Assembly: GCF_050947875.1 (NCBI RefSeq)
Contig: NW_027460291.1
Location: forward strand, 31,363,568-31,427,567
Direction of reading: 5' to 3'
Origin: Dermacentor variabilis
Taxonomy: Eukaryota > Arthropoda > Arachnida > Ixodida > Ixodidae
DNA length: 64,000 bases
The translations under genes and the position numbers were made by a program. The notes under the pieces are model-generated. The model searched no databases, was not told the DNA's origin, and was given only the letters and a program-made list of their open reading frames with translations. Shown here piece after piece: positions 44,516 through 54,945 of the stretch. Position 1 is the first letter of the stretch; every line of letters begins with the position of its first letter.

Positions 44516-44638
44516 AAGTTCCATTATTGTTAGAAGATAAAAGTTAATCACCCTAGACTCATAGCACTGTGATAAACAACTCGATAGGAATTAAATTTGC
44601 GCAATAGCCCGTTTGGCGGGTGCTGATATCGTCGAGCG

Positions 44639-45019
44639 TTGCCAGGGGATAAACGGAGACATAAGACATTGTATGATCTCCTGGGGCTATGTGACATTGA
44701 GGCCACATCGGTGAATCATTGGGATCTCGAAGGTTGCGCTAAATGCACATGGCTTCGAGATAGTGGTGCCTGGGGAGCAAAATCTGTGCAAACCAAAGGA
44801 TGTATAAAATCGTACAAGTTGAAGAAAATACAGACGCAAGACTGCACGGTGCATAAAAAATACGAAACCAGAATCAGCCTGCTCTATTTCGCCAGTAAAA
44901 CTACGTTTCAATGCGAAATAAATAAGCAAAATGTACACTGTTCATCTTCTATTGAAGTCGTTCTCAAGAGACACATGCTAACCCCAGTGACAAGAGTGAC
45001 TTCCGTGACATTTATGTGA
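44639..45019 (+). CDS. Unassigned 126-codon ORF with seven cysteines
   Basis: The frame runs from ATG to TGA and has seven cysteines spread over residues 18-101, including a CAKC pair (residues 33-36). I see no signal peptide at this Met and no domain I can name. Cysteine-rich small proteins are frequent in ticks, so it could be an exon of a secreted protein, but no splice sites or second exon support that. It may equally be chance. A CAG|GG just upstream, at about 44642-44646, could be an acceptor. Confidence 0.2.
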   Translation: MPGDKRRHKTLYDLLGLCDIEATSVNHWDLEGCAKCTWLRDSGAWGAKSVQTKGCIKSYKLKKIQTQDCTVHKKYETRISLLYFASKTTFQCEINKQNVHCSSSIEVVLKRHMLTPVTRVTSVTFM

Positions 45020-45344
45020 AATATTTAAAAAGGCCACTGTTTCCTGTTAGCGTTTTCTCACTATCATTTCTGCAGTCGTCCTTGCGCTTCCTGGCTTTGC
45101 AGACATCCAGGATATTCCTCTGCCTCGTTTTCCTAAGGCAACCTTATTTGTTCTTAATACCAGCATGTCGCTTTGTTTCGTTTGCCCATGTTGGCTTTCC
45201 TTTTCCTTTGCTATGCATAAGGTATGTGAATCTCTGTTAATGTCGTTAGTGTATAGTCGTACATGTGCACTGAATAATCAATGATGAATCCTACAAGTTC
45301 CGTGGAATAAGCTGAGCGAAGTTTGTCATCACCTTTGTTTCGAC
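45020..45344. other. Short intergenic spacer
   Basis: A pyrimidine-rich stretch is followed by AT-rich DNA. Nothing is recognised. Confidence 0.3.
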
Positions 45345-45565
45345 CAGCCGCGGTAAATCTGCGGCAATGGCGTTACTCTGCCTCTGTTACTCTGTCGCGG
45401 GCTGTATACCGGCTGTGGTGGCCGCATTTTAAAACGGGCGAAATCCAAAAACGCTCGTGTACTAGATCTTTAATGCGAATCCCAGTTTGTCAAAATTAAT
45501 CCGTAGTTCCCCACTATGGCGTGCGTCACAATCAGGCCGTGGTTTTGGCTGGCAAAATCACGTAT
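45345..45565 (+). mobile_element. Divergent SINE copy (Ruka-like)
   Basis: The head resembles the tRNA-like part of the other copies (CAGCCGCGGTAAATCTGCGG onward). The middle has CGCTCGTGTACTAGATCTTTAA. The tail has GTCAAAATTAATCCGTAGTT, then CCACTATGGCGTGCGTCACA and GGCAAAATCACG. The A and B boxes are degenerate. Confidence 0.5.
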
Positions 45566-45981
45566 TTTAAAGCATTTGTTTCGGAAGTGTGAAATATCGA
45601 TAGCGGAGCGCGGCACATTTAGGAAAACCACGTATGGGGCATGAATAATTCGGTTTGAATAAAGTTTTTTCTTTATTGTAAACAAACTTTGACAGAATTC
45701 ATCTAACAATAACTTTCGATGTTAATGCGAGGAGCGTTCAAGCAATGTAGCGATGAACGGTATTACCGAAGGCACATTTATTTAGAATCTCTAGTGGTCA
45801 TTCTGAGATTTCCCTATCTTTGGCTATATGTGATGGACAGTGTTTCCGGGGTCGGCTCACGTAGCTAAAGCACTCGCTCGCCAGGCTCGGCCCTGACCAT
45901 GACGGCGGGACGAGGACTGCGCGATGATGACGGAGCGACGATCGTTGAATGACGTAAAACGACTGACCTCGATCGAACCAT

Positions 45982-46110
45982 CGCCGTGGTTGCTTAGTGG
46001 CTTTGGTGTTGCCCTGCTAAGCACGAGGTCGCGGGATCAAATCCCAGCCGCGGCGACCTCATTTCGATGGGGGCGACATGAAAAAACATCCGTGTAGTTA
46101 GATTTTAGAA
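45982..46110 (+). mobile_element. SINE head, 3'-truncated (Ruka-like)
   Basis: This contains CGCCGTGGTTGCTTAGTGGC as A-box region and GGGATCAAATCCC (46033-46045) as B box. It then has the ATTTCGATGGGGGCGA block and stops within the TGTAGTTAGATTTTAG part, before the usual tail. It lies directly upstream of a second, different tRNA-like sequence. Confidence 0.7.
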
Positions 46111-46113
46111 CTT

Positions 46114-46186
46114 GCAGCGGTGGTGTAGAGGTAGAGCATCCGCCTCGCGCGTAAAAGGACCGTGGTTCGAATCCCGGTGCCGCGCA
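46114..46186 (+). other. tRNA-like sequence at the 5' end of an RTE LINE
   Basis: GCAGCGG at 46114 and CCGCGC near 46180 can pair as an acceptor-like stem. TGGTGTAGAGG fits the A-box consensus and GGTTCGAATCC fits the B-box consensus exactly. The anticodon arm does not fold well because of extra bases (CGCGCGTAAAAGG), so I do not call it a functional tRNA. The sequence runs straight into the 5' non-coding region of the RTE element, which suggests a polymerase III promoter module. Confidence 0.55.
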
Positions 46187-46861
46187 ATTTTCCACCGGAT
46201 TAAAAAAAAACCGCGTGTTGATAAAATTCCATATACAGGCCTGGAGTGCGGCCTGATCCCGGTGACGAGAAGCGGTAACGCACTCCCTCACCAGAGCAGG
46301 ATTGGCCACCCTGGTGCAATACTTGGCCACAACCTCCTATATGAATACAACAATCAAACCCCGGCTCTCAGTCACCAACAGCTGGGAAGCAACTGACCAC
46401 GGCGGTGGTCAGACCTGCGGCGCAGCAGAGGGTGCTAAGAATCCCTGGTTCCGCACAGGCCGCCATTGGAATCTGAACATCGCTAAAACTTTATCTATTG
46501 AGGCGAGTCTAGCAGAGCTATTGGAGGAATTGGAGGGCAGTAAATGCGATATAATAGGGCTCAGTGAAGTTAGGAAGATAAAAGAAGCATATACAGTGCT
46601 AAAAAGCGCGTACGTCCTGTGATATACCGGGGCTTAGCGGGGAGACGAGAACTAGGAGCTGGATTACTGATTAATAAGGATATAGCTGGTAGCATACAGG
46701 AATTCTATAGCATTAACGAGAGGGTGGAAGGTCTCGCGAAACCTCATAGGGGGTACAAATTGAAGGTCGTACAGGTCTACGCCCCTACGTACAGTCATGA
46801 TGACCAGGAAGTCGAAAGCTTCTATGAAGACGTGGAATCGGCGATGCGTAAAGTCAAATCA

Positions 46862-49712
46862 ATCAATCTTTATTTTCATTCTGTCAATAATGCAGAAAGA
46901 AGGACTGTGACAAAAAGCTGCTTTTCAGAACAGCTTGACTAGGCCACATCCCCATAGAAAAATTTCGGAGCGGTAACAGCACTACCATAAAATAAATGAA
47001 AAATTGAAACTTAACAGACAGCGTTGTACTATAGGGCACACACTAAGTAATTGAAATGTTAAGGTAATACAGAAGTTAAGGCAGTTTTTACAATCGTCAT
47101 AAAGATACATACAACACAGTTCCTCAGAAAAAAATTAATATCTGAAACGCTATCAAATTACAAATGTCTAGAATAAATACAGTGAATGTACAGGAAAAAA
47201 CAATATAGAAATCAACTTGTTACAAACAGTTACATACAACCAGATGAAACAATTCGATACGGTTATGGATTTGACAAACGAGACAAAGTTTGTGATAAAA
47301 CCAGCGTTCAGTAATAGAAATCTCAGAGCTATACATCACTGTGTATAACTTGCGGATATCCTGATATGAACAATCAAACAAGTCAAAATTGTTGAGGTCA
47401 TAGTGATTGAGAAGGGACGGAAGAGTGTAAGACAAGCGCTCTTTTCCGGAGTTTAATCGTGCTCTTTCTACTTCCCAATTTTCTCCATGACGCGTGGGAT
47501 AATTTAAATGCCTAATTCTTAAATTGGCCAGAACGCCCAAATTTGTTATGTTCTTACGAGTTTCTAATTTGAATTTTCTGCTTAACGTATAATTGTATGT
47601 CTGGTGTATATTAACTATTCCTGAACTGCAGAATAAAACATTAGTAGATGCTGCAAAAGGTGCATAGAAAATATGCCTAATACATTTTTTCTGAACCAAG
47701 TATATTTGATTCAGATTAGTGACCGTCGTTGTACCCCATACCAGTTGGCAATAATTTAAACGAGAGCTAAAGAGCGAGTGATAGAGCAGAAGCTTGATTC
47801 CTTTTGGAAGTAACTATCGAAGCCGACCAATTACACCTGTCACCTGAGCTCATTTTTGCAGGACATATCGTACGTGGTAATCCCAACTCATATTCGCGGA
47901 AAAAAATATGCCCAGACATTTAATATGGTCAACTATTTCAATAGTGTGAGTACTCAGTACTATGTCTTCATGAGGTGGCATAATTTTATTTTTTGGTCGG
48001 AATGCAACAGCTTTGGTTTTATTTTCGTTAATACGCATAGCATTTGCTGCTGACCATCTCTCTAGCGTTTTCATTGTGTGATTACAAGTTCTGATAAGCC
48101 CGTGAATATAATGCCCTGAAAAAAAGTATGCTGGTATCCTCAGCATATATTATGTATTTTGCCTCGCAATTAATATTTACAATGTCATTAAGATAGATAT
48201 TAAGTAATAGTGGGCCTAGAATACTGCCCTGTGGCACTCCACACAGCAAAAGTTTCACTCCGGCAATAGAGTCGCTTATCTGAACGACCTGCTGTCTGTT
48301 CGATAAATAAGAGTCAATAAGCGTTAAGGCTTGTCCACGAATACCATAGCAATGCAATTTCTTTAACAATATTTTATGGTTTACTAAATCAAAGGCCTTT
48401 GAAAAATCAATAAATATGCCGAGAACGAGCGCCTTATTTTCAAATTGTTTAAGAATATACTCTTTTTGCTCCAGGAGCGCCAGTTCAACTGATTTATTTT
48501 TCCGAAAACCAAATTGATTAGGTTTAAATAAATTATATTTGTCTATGAAACTTGAAAATCGAGTGTGCAGAATTTTTTCGAAGGCTTTCGAGAACACAGG
48601 CAAGATAGACACTGGTCTATAATTGCCAAAGTTATTTCGGTCACCTTTTTTTGTAAAGCACGGTCATTTTTGCTATTTGCATATTTAAAGGAAAGACATA
48701 GTTAAAAAATGTTACAGATATCGGCTAAAATCGGCGCGATAACATCAGACACGTCTTTTACAGGGCGGATTTGAATTCTGTCGATATCACAACTGGCGCT
48801 ATTTTTTATACTTTTTATTGTTGATAAGACTTCGTAGGCGGTGACAGTACGCAAGTACAATGATTGAGCGTTGTGAGCACTTACGTATTCGCACGCATCA
48901 GCCGGGGTTCCGGTCGTTATCATACCAGTGAAAAAATTATTAAATGCGTCAGCTAAATCTGCTCCATCCATATCTATACCGTCTACTTATAGTTTTGAAA
49001 CAGGGGCAGGAAGTGGCCGCGATGAAGGAGTGTGTTTAATCTAGACCACAGTACGTCAGAACGATTGCCAGGAACTTCAAGATATGTGGATTGATACTGA
49101 GTTCTCGCGGATCGCAAGCGTTTTGTAAGTTTGTTACGATAAGACTTGAAGGCCAGCCATTCCTCCGGTAAATGAGTATGTCTTTCTTTCTTTCTTTCTT
49201 TATTCATTTATTCAAGACATTCCTTGTAGGAATGTAGGAATGTTTGGTAAAGTTTATCTCTTGTTTTGATTTGATGACGCATCTCAGGCGTTATCCATGG
49301 TTTTCGTGTTTTCTGCGCTCTTCCAGCGGAAAATTCAAATGATATAATCGCTTGAAAATTGCAATAAATTTATCGTAAGCATTCTTTGCGTCAAGAGATT
49401 TTTTTATATCGCTCCAATCAGCCTGCAATAGACTGTTACGAAATGCACTGAGCGCCACAGGTGTAATTAACTGAAACCTAATTATTGAATGATTTGCTCT
49501 ACTATGTGTCAATAGCGCCGCACATAAAAACATTTGAAGATGGTCACTGATACAACGTGACAAAACACCTGAACTAATAATATTCTCAGACAAATTTGTA
49601 ATAAAAAGATCTAGGACTGACACACATTCAAGTGCCACTCTCGTGGGTTATGTTAATTGTGTTTATGAAACCATTAGACAGTATGATAGTATTGAAGTCA
49701 TGGCTAGCAGAC
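46862..49712 (-). mobile_element. CR1-like LINE inserted in the RTE element
   Basis: On the minus strand this begins within an AP-endonuclease domain (the SDH motif lies in CISDHLQMF, near 49540). It continues through the linker and reverse transcriptase and ends with AATAAAGATTGATTGATT near 46862-46880. The RTE reading flows from AMRKVKS before it to KRKCTILMGD after it, which defines the insertion site. It is 5'-truncated. The 3' tail is a short GATT repeat, typical of CR1-like elements. A CTTT run of five units lies at 49184-49203. Confidence 0.85.
47220..49638 (-). pseudogene. CR1-like endonuclease/reverse transcriptase pseudogene
   Basis: Six minus-strand frames can be read in order. 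They are the endonuclease end (49291-49638), a linker (48983-49207), the region before the fingers (48702-48971), the reverse transcriptase (48082-48612), the thumb (47850-48146) and the C-terminal domain (47220-47699). The reverse transcriptase has NQFGFRKNKSVELAL, GIFIDFSKAFDLVNH with the first catalytic Asp, and GVPQGSILGPLL. Its catalytic box reads YAED where YADD is expected, so one catalytic aspartate is lost. Several frameshifts separate the pieces. The enzyme would copy RNA into DNA at nicked target sites if intact. Confidence 0.8.
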
Positions 49713-49786
49713 TCAAAAGAAAATGCACTATACTGATGGGCGACGTCAATGCCAGGGTAGGCAAGAAGCAGGCTGGAGACAAGTCA

Positions 49787-51497
49787 TCATCATCATCAGC
49801 CTGGTTACGCCCACTGCAGGGCAAAGGCCTCTCTCATACTTCTCCAACAACCCCGGTCATGTACTAATTGTGGCCATGCCATGCCTGCAAACTTCTTAAT
49901 CTCATCCGCCCACCTCAATTTCTGCCGTCCCCTGCTAAGCTTCCCTTCCCTTGGAATCCAGTTCGTAACCCTTAATGAACATCGGTTATCTTCCCTCCTC
50001 ATTACATGTCCTGCTCATGCCCATTTCATTTCTTGATTCCAACTAGGATGTCATTAACTCGCGTTTGTTCCCTCACCCAGTGTGCTCCTTTCTTATCCCT
50101 TAACGTTACGCCTATCATTCTTCGCTCCATAGCCCGTTGCGACGTCCTCAATTTAAGTAGAACCCTCTTAGTAAGCCTCCAGGTTTCTGCCCCATACGTG
50201 AGTACTGGTAGGACGAAGCTGTTATACACTTTTCTCTTGAGGGATAATGGCAACCTGCTGTTCATGATCTGAGAATGCCTGCCAAGCGCACCCCTGCCCA
50301 TTATTGTTCTTCTGAGTTTTCAGTCTCATGATCCGGATCCGCGGTCACTACCTGTCCTAAGTAGATGTATTCCTTTACCACTTCCAGCACCCCGCTACCT
50401 ATCGTAAACTGCTGTTTTCTTCTGAGGCTGTTAAACATTACTTTAGTTGTCTGCAGATTAATTTTTAGACCCACGCTTCTGCTTTGCCTATCCAGGTCGG
50501 TGAGCATGCATTGCAATTGGTCCCCTGAGTTACTAAGCAAGGCAATATCATCAGCGAATCGCAAGTTCCTAAGGTATTCTCCATTAACTCTTATCCCCAA
50601 TTCTTCCCAATCCAGGTCTCTGAATACCTCCTCTAAACAGGCTTTGAAAACCATTGGAGATATCGTATCTCCCTGCCTGACGCCTTTCTTTATTGGCATT
50701 TTGTTGCTTTGTTTATGGAGGACTACGGTGGCTGTGGAGCCGCTATAGATATCTTTCAGTATTTTTACATACTGCTCGTCTACACACTGGTTCCGTAATG
50801 CCTCCATGACTGCTGAGGTTTCGACTGAATCAAACGCTTTCTCGTAATCAGTGAAAGCTATATATAAGGGTTCGTTAGATTCCGCACATTCCTCTATTAC
50901 CTGATTGATAGTGTGAATATGGTCTATTGTTCAGTAGCCTTTACGGAATCCAGCCTGGTCCTTTGGTTGACAAGAGTTTAAGGTGTTCCTGATTCGGTTT
51001 GCGATTACCTTAGTAAATACTTTTTAGGCAACGGACGGTAAGATGATCGGTCTGTAATTTGTCAAGTCTTTGGCGTCCCCTTTCTTATGGATTAGGATTA
51101 TGTTAGCGTTCTTCCAAGATTCCGGTACTCTCGATGTCATGAGGCATTGCGTATACAGGGTGGCCAGTTTTTATAGAACAATCTGCCCACCATCCTTCAA
51201 CAATTCTGCCGTTACCTTATCCTACCCAGCTGCCTTCCCCCTTTGCATAGCTCCCAAGGTTTTCTTTACTTCTTCCGGCGTTACTAGTGGGATTTCCAAT
51301 TCCTCTATACTATTCTTTCTTCCATTATCGTCGTGGGTGCCACTGGTACTGTATAAATCTCTATAGAACTCCTCAGCCACTTGAACTATCTCATCAATAT
51401 TAGTAATGATATTGTCGGCTTTGTCTCTTAACCCATACATCTGATTCTAGCCTATTCCTACTTTCTTCTTCACTGCTTTTAGGCTTCCTCCATTCCT
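49787..51497 (-). mobile_element. Second RTE LINE inserted in reverse, with an 11-bp target duplication
   Basis: On the minus strand this copy starts in the region before reverse transcriptase (ADNIITNIDEIVQVAEEFYR). It includes SGSTATVVLHKQSN, GVRQGDTISPM and FADDIALLSN and ends in the ATGATGATGATGA tail at 49787. The host RTE sequence GAGACAAGTCA is present on both sides (49776-49786 and 51498-51508). This is the clearest target duplication in the window. The copy is 5'-truncated and has internal stops, so it is inactive. Confidence 0.9.
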
Positions 51498-53852
51498 GAG
51501 ACAAGTCAGTGAGGGAATATGGCATAGGCTCTAGGAATAGCAGGGAGAGTTAGTAGAATTTGCAGAACAGAATAATATGCGGATAAGGAATACCTTCTTC
51601 CGCAAGTGGGATAGCCGAAAGTGCACGTGGAGGAGCCCGAATGGCGAGACTAGAAATTAAATGGACCTTATACTCTGCGCTAACCCTGGCATCATACCAG
51701 ATGTGGACGTGCTCGGCAAGGTGCGCTGCAGTGACCATAGGATGGTAAGAACTCGAATTAGCCTAGAGTTGAGGAGGGAACGGAAGAAACTGGTACATAA
51801 CAAGCCGATTAATGAGTTAGCGGTAAGAGGGAAAATAGGGGAATTCCGGATCAAGTTATAGAACAGGTATTCGGCTTTAACTCAGGAAGACGACCTTAGT
51901 CTTGAAGATATGAACGACAATCTTAGGGGCATCATTAAGGAGTGTGCAATAGAAGTCGGTGGTAACTCCGTTAGACAGGATGCCAGTAAGCTATCGCAGG
52001 AGACGAAAATTCTGATCAAGAAATGCCAATATATGAAAACCTCGAACCCTACAGCTAGAATTCAACTGGCAGAACTTTCCATGTTAATAAACAAGCGTAA
52101 GACAGCTGACAAAAGGAAGTATAATATGGATAGAATTGACCATGCTCTCAAAAACGCAGGAAGCCTAAAAGCAGTGAAGAAGAAACTAGGAATAGTCAAG
52201 AATCAGATGTATGCGCTAAGAGACAAAGCCGGCAATATCATTACTAATATGGATGAGATAGTTCAAGTGGCTTAGGACTTCTACAGAGATTTATACAGTA
52301 CCAGTGGCACCCACGACGATAATGGAAGAGAGGATAGTCTAGAGGAATTTGAAATCCCACAAGTAACGGCGGAAGAAGTAGAGAAAGCCTTGGCAGCTAT
52401 GCAAAGGGGAAGGCAGCTGGGGAGGATCAGGTAACAGGAGATTTGTTGAAGGATGGTGGGCAGATTATTCTAGAAAAACTGGCCACCCTGCATACGCAAT
52501 GCCTCATGACTTCGAGCGTACCGGAATCTTGGAAGAACGCTGACATAATCCTAATCCATAAGAAAGGGGTCGCCAAGGACTTGAAAAATTATAGATCGAT
52601 CAGCTTACTGTCCGTTGCCTAAAAAGTATTTACTAAGGTAATCGCAAATAGAATCAGAAACACCTTAGACTTCTGTCAACCAAAGGACCCGGGAGGATTC
52701 CGTAAAGGCTACTCAACAATAGACCATATTCACACTATCAATCAGGTGATGTGGAATATAACCAATCCTTATATATAGCTTTTATTGATTACGAGAAAGC
52801 GTTTGATTCAATCGAAACATCAGCAGGCATGGAGGCATTACGGAATCAGGTTGTAGATGAGCCGTATGTAAAAATACTTAGATATCTATAGCGGCTCCAC
52901 AGCCACCGTAGTCCTCCATAAAGAAAGCAACAAAATCCCAATAAAGAAAGGCGTCAGGCAGGGAGATACGATCTCTCCAATGCTATTCACAGCGTGTTTA
53001 CAGAAGGTATTCAGAGACCTGGTTTGGGAAGAATTGGGGATAAGAGTTAATGGAGAATACCTTAGTAACTTGCGATTCGCTGATGATATTGCCTTGCTTA
53101 GTAACTCAGGGGACCAATTGCAATGCATGCTCACTGACCTGGAGAGGCAAAGCAGAAGAGTGGGTCTAAAAATTAATCTGCAGAAAACTAAAGTAATGCC
53201 TAACAGTCTCGGAAGAGAACAGCAATTTACAATAGGCAGCGAGGCGCTGGAAGTCGTAAGGTAATACATCTACTTAGGGCAGGTAGTGACGGCGGATCCG
53301 GATCATGAGACGGAAATAATCAGAAGAATAAGAATGGGCTGGGGTGCGTTTGGCAGGCATTCTCAGATCATGTACAGCAGATTGCCATTATCCCTCAAGA
53401 GAAAAGTATATAATAGCTGTCTTACCAGTACTCTCCTACGGGGCAGAAACCTGGAGGCTTACGAAAAGGGTTCTACTCAAATTGAGGACGACGCAACGAG
53501 CTATGGAAAGAAGAATGATAGGTGTAACGTTAAGGGATAAGAAAAGAGCAGATTGGGTGAGGGAACAAACGCGAGTTGATGACATCTTCGTTGAAATCAA
53601 GAAAAAGAAATGGGCATGGGCAGGACATGTAATGAGGAGGGAAGATAACCGATGGTCATTAAGGGTTACGGACTGGATCCCAAACGAAGGGAAGCGTAGC
53701 AGGGGGCGGCAGAAAGTTAGGTGGGCGGATGAGATTAAGAAGTTTGCAGGCATGGCATGGCCACAATTACTACATGACCGGGGTTGTTGGAGAAGTATGG
53801 GAGAGGCCTTTGCCCTGCAGTGAGCGTAACCAGGCTGATGATGATGATGATG

Positions 53853-54826
53853 ACCTTAGTAACTTGCGATTCGCTGATGATATTGCCTTGCTTAGTAACT
53901 CAGGGGACCAATTGCAATGCATGCTCACTGACCTGGACAGGCAAAGCACAAGGGTGGGTCCAAAAATTAATCTGCAGAAAACTAAAGTAATGTTTAACAG
54001 TCTCTGAAGAGAACAGCAGTTTGCGATAGGTAGTGAGGCACTGAAAGTGGTAAGGGAATATATCTACTTAGGACAGGTAGTGACCACGGTTCCGGATCAT
54101 GAGATTGAAATAATCAGAAGAATAAGAATGGGCTGGGGTGCGTTTGGCAGGCATTCTCAGATCATGAACAGCAGGTTGCCATTATCCCTGAAGCGAAAAG
54201 TGTATAATAGCTGTGTCTTACCAGTACTCACGTACGGGGCAGAAACCTGGAGGCTTACGAAAAGGGTTCTACTTAATTAAAGCTTCCTTCTGGGCGAGTT
54301 GGTGCATACTTGACATAAAAATTGTAACAGCGCAAACACATGCAACCACAAAGTACCAAGGACGAGACACAAGCGCAGTGTCTTGAGTGTCGTCCTTGGT
54401 ACTTTGTGGTTGCATGTGTTTGCGCTGGTACAATTTTTCGGTTGTACATAAATTGAGTACGACGCAACGAGCTATGGAAAGAAGAATGATGGGTGTAACG
54501 TTAAGGGATAAGAAAAAAGCAGATTATGTGAGGGAACAAACGCGAGTTAATGACATCTTGGTGGTAGTCAAGAAAAATAAATGGGCATGGGCAGGACATG
54601 TAATGAGGAGGGAAGAAAACCGATGGTCATTAAGGGTTACGGACTGGATTCCAAGGGAAGGGAAGCGTAGCAGGGGGCGATAGAAAGTTAGGTGGGCGGA
54701 TGAGATTAAGAAGCTTGCAGGGACAACATGGCCACAATTACTGCATGACCGAGGTAGTTGAAGTATGGGAGAGGCCTTTGCCCTGCAGTGGGCGTAACCA
54801 GGCTGATGATGATGATGATGATGATG
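53853..54826 (+). mobile_element. Tandem RTE 3' fragment, itself interrupted
   Basis: Directly after the ATGATG tail of the preceding RTE, a second copy starts within reverse transcriptase (CTTAGTAACTTGCGATTCGC, encoding SNLRFADDIALLSN). It continues to a new GGCTGATGATG tail near 54800. A Penelope-derived hairpin at about 54273-54448 splits it. The 53.0-53.8 kb copy gives the uninterrupted sequence TTCTACTCAAATTGAGGACG. There is no bridging spacer between the two RTE copies. Confidence 0.85.
54273..54448 (-). mobile_element. Penelope-end insertion with 45-bp inverted arms
   Basis: The arms AAAAATTGTAACAGCGCAAA (54317 onward) and the inverse ending at 54438 are matched over about 45 bp with one mismatch. 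Between them lies CACAAGCGCAGTGTCTTGAG, a Penelope-type terminus. The left flank of the hairpin contains GGGCGAGTTGGTG, the inverse of the ACCAACTNGCCC motif seen at other Penelope pieces. It interrupts the tandem RTE fragment. Confidence 0.65.
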
Positions 54827-54945
54827 ACTTAGATTTAGGGGCAAGTTAAATAACCCCAGGTGATCAAAATTAATCTGGAGTCCCGCACTACGGCGTGCCT
54901 CATAATCGGATCGTAGTTTTGGCCCGTAAAACCCCATAATTGAAT
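54827..54945 (+). mobile_element. SINE 3' tail fragment (Ruka-like)
   Basis: The sequence reads ACTTAGATTTAGGGGCAAGT, then AACCCCAGGTGATCAAAATT, CACTACGGCGTGCCTCATAA and finally GTAAAACCCCATAATTGAA. This is the tail half of the SINE at 27861-28100. It abuts the ATG repeat of the RTE fragment without a gap. Confidence 0.75.

Larger units (their letters stand above)
46187..53852 (+). mobile_element. Near full-length RTE LINE containing two nested LINE insertions
   Basis: The element's own sequence lies at 46187-46861, 49713-49786 and 51498-53852, about 3.1 kb in all, the size expected for RTE. The 5' non-coding part matches that of the inverted copy at 59340-59450. The endonuclease is seen as CDIIGLSEVR, the DIAGSIQEFYSINERV block, VYAPTYSHDDQEVESFYEDV, then LMGDVNARVG after the first insertion and KVRCSDHRMV after the second. 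Reverse transcriptase includes FADDIALLSN near 53080. The C-terminus includes RKVYNS and KWAWAGHVMRREDNRWSLRV. The 3' end is GGCTGATGATGATGATGATG. Many stops and frameshifts are present. Confidence 0.9.

Noticed and set aside
46114..46186. Functional tRNA gene
   Set aside because: The A and B boxes fit, but the anticodon arm cannot form a normal stem and the sequence continues into LINE 5' sequence. It is recorded as tRNA-like only.
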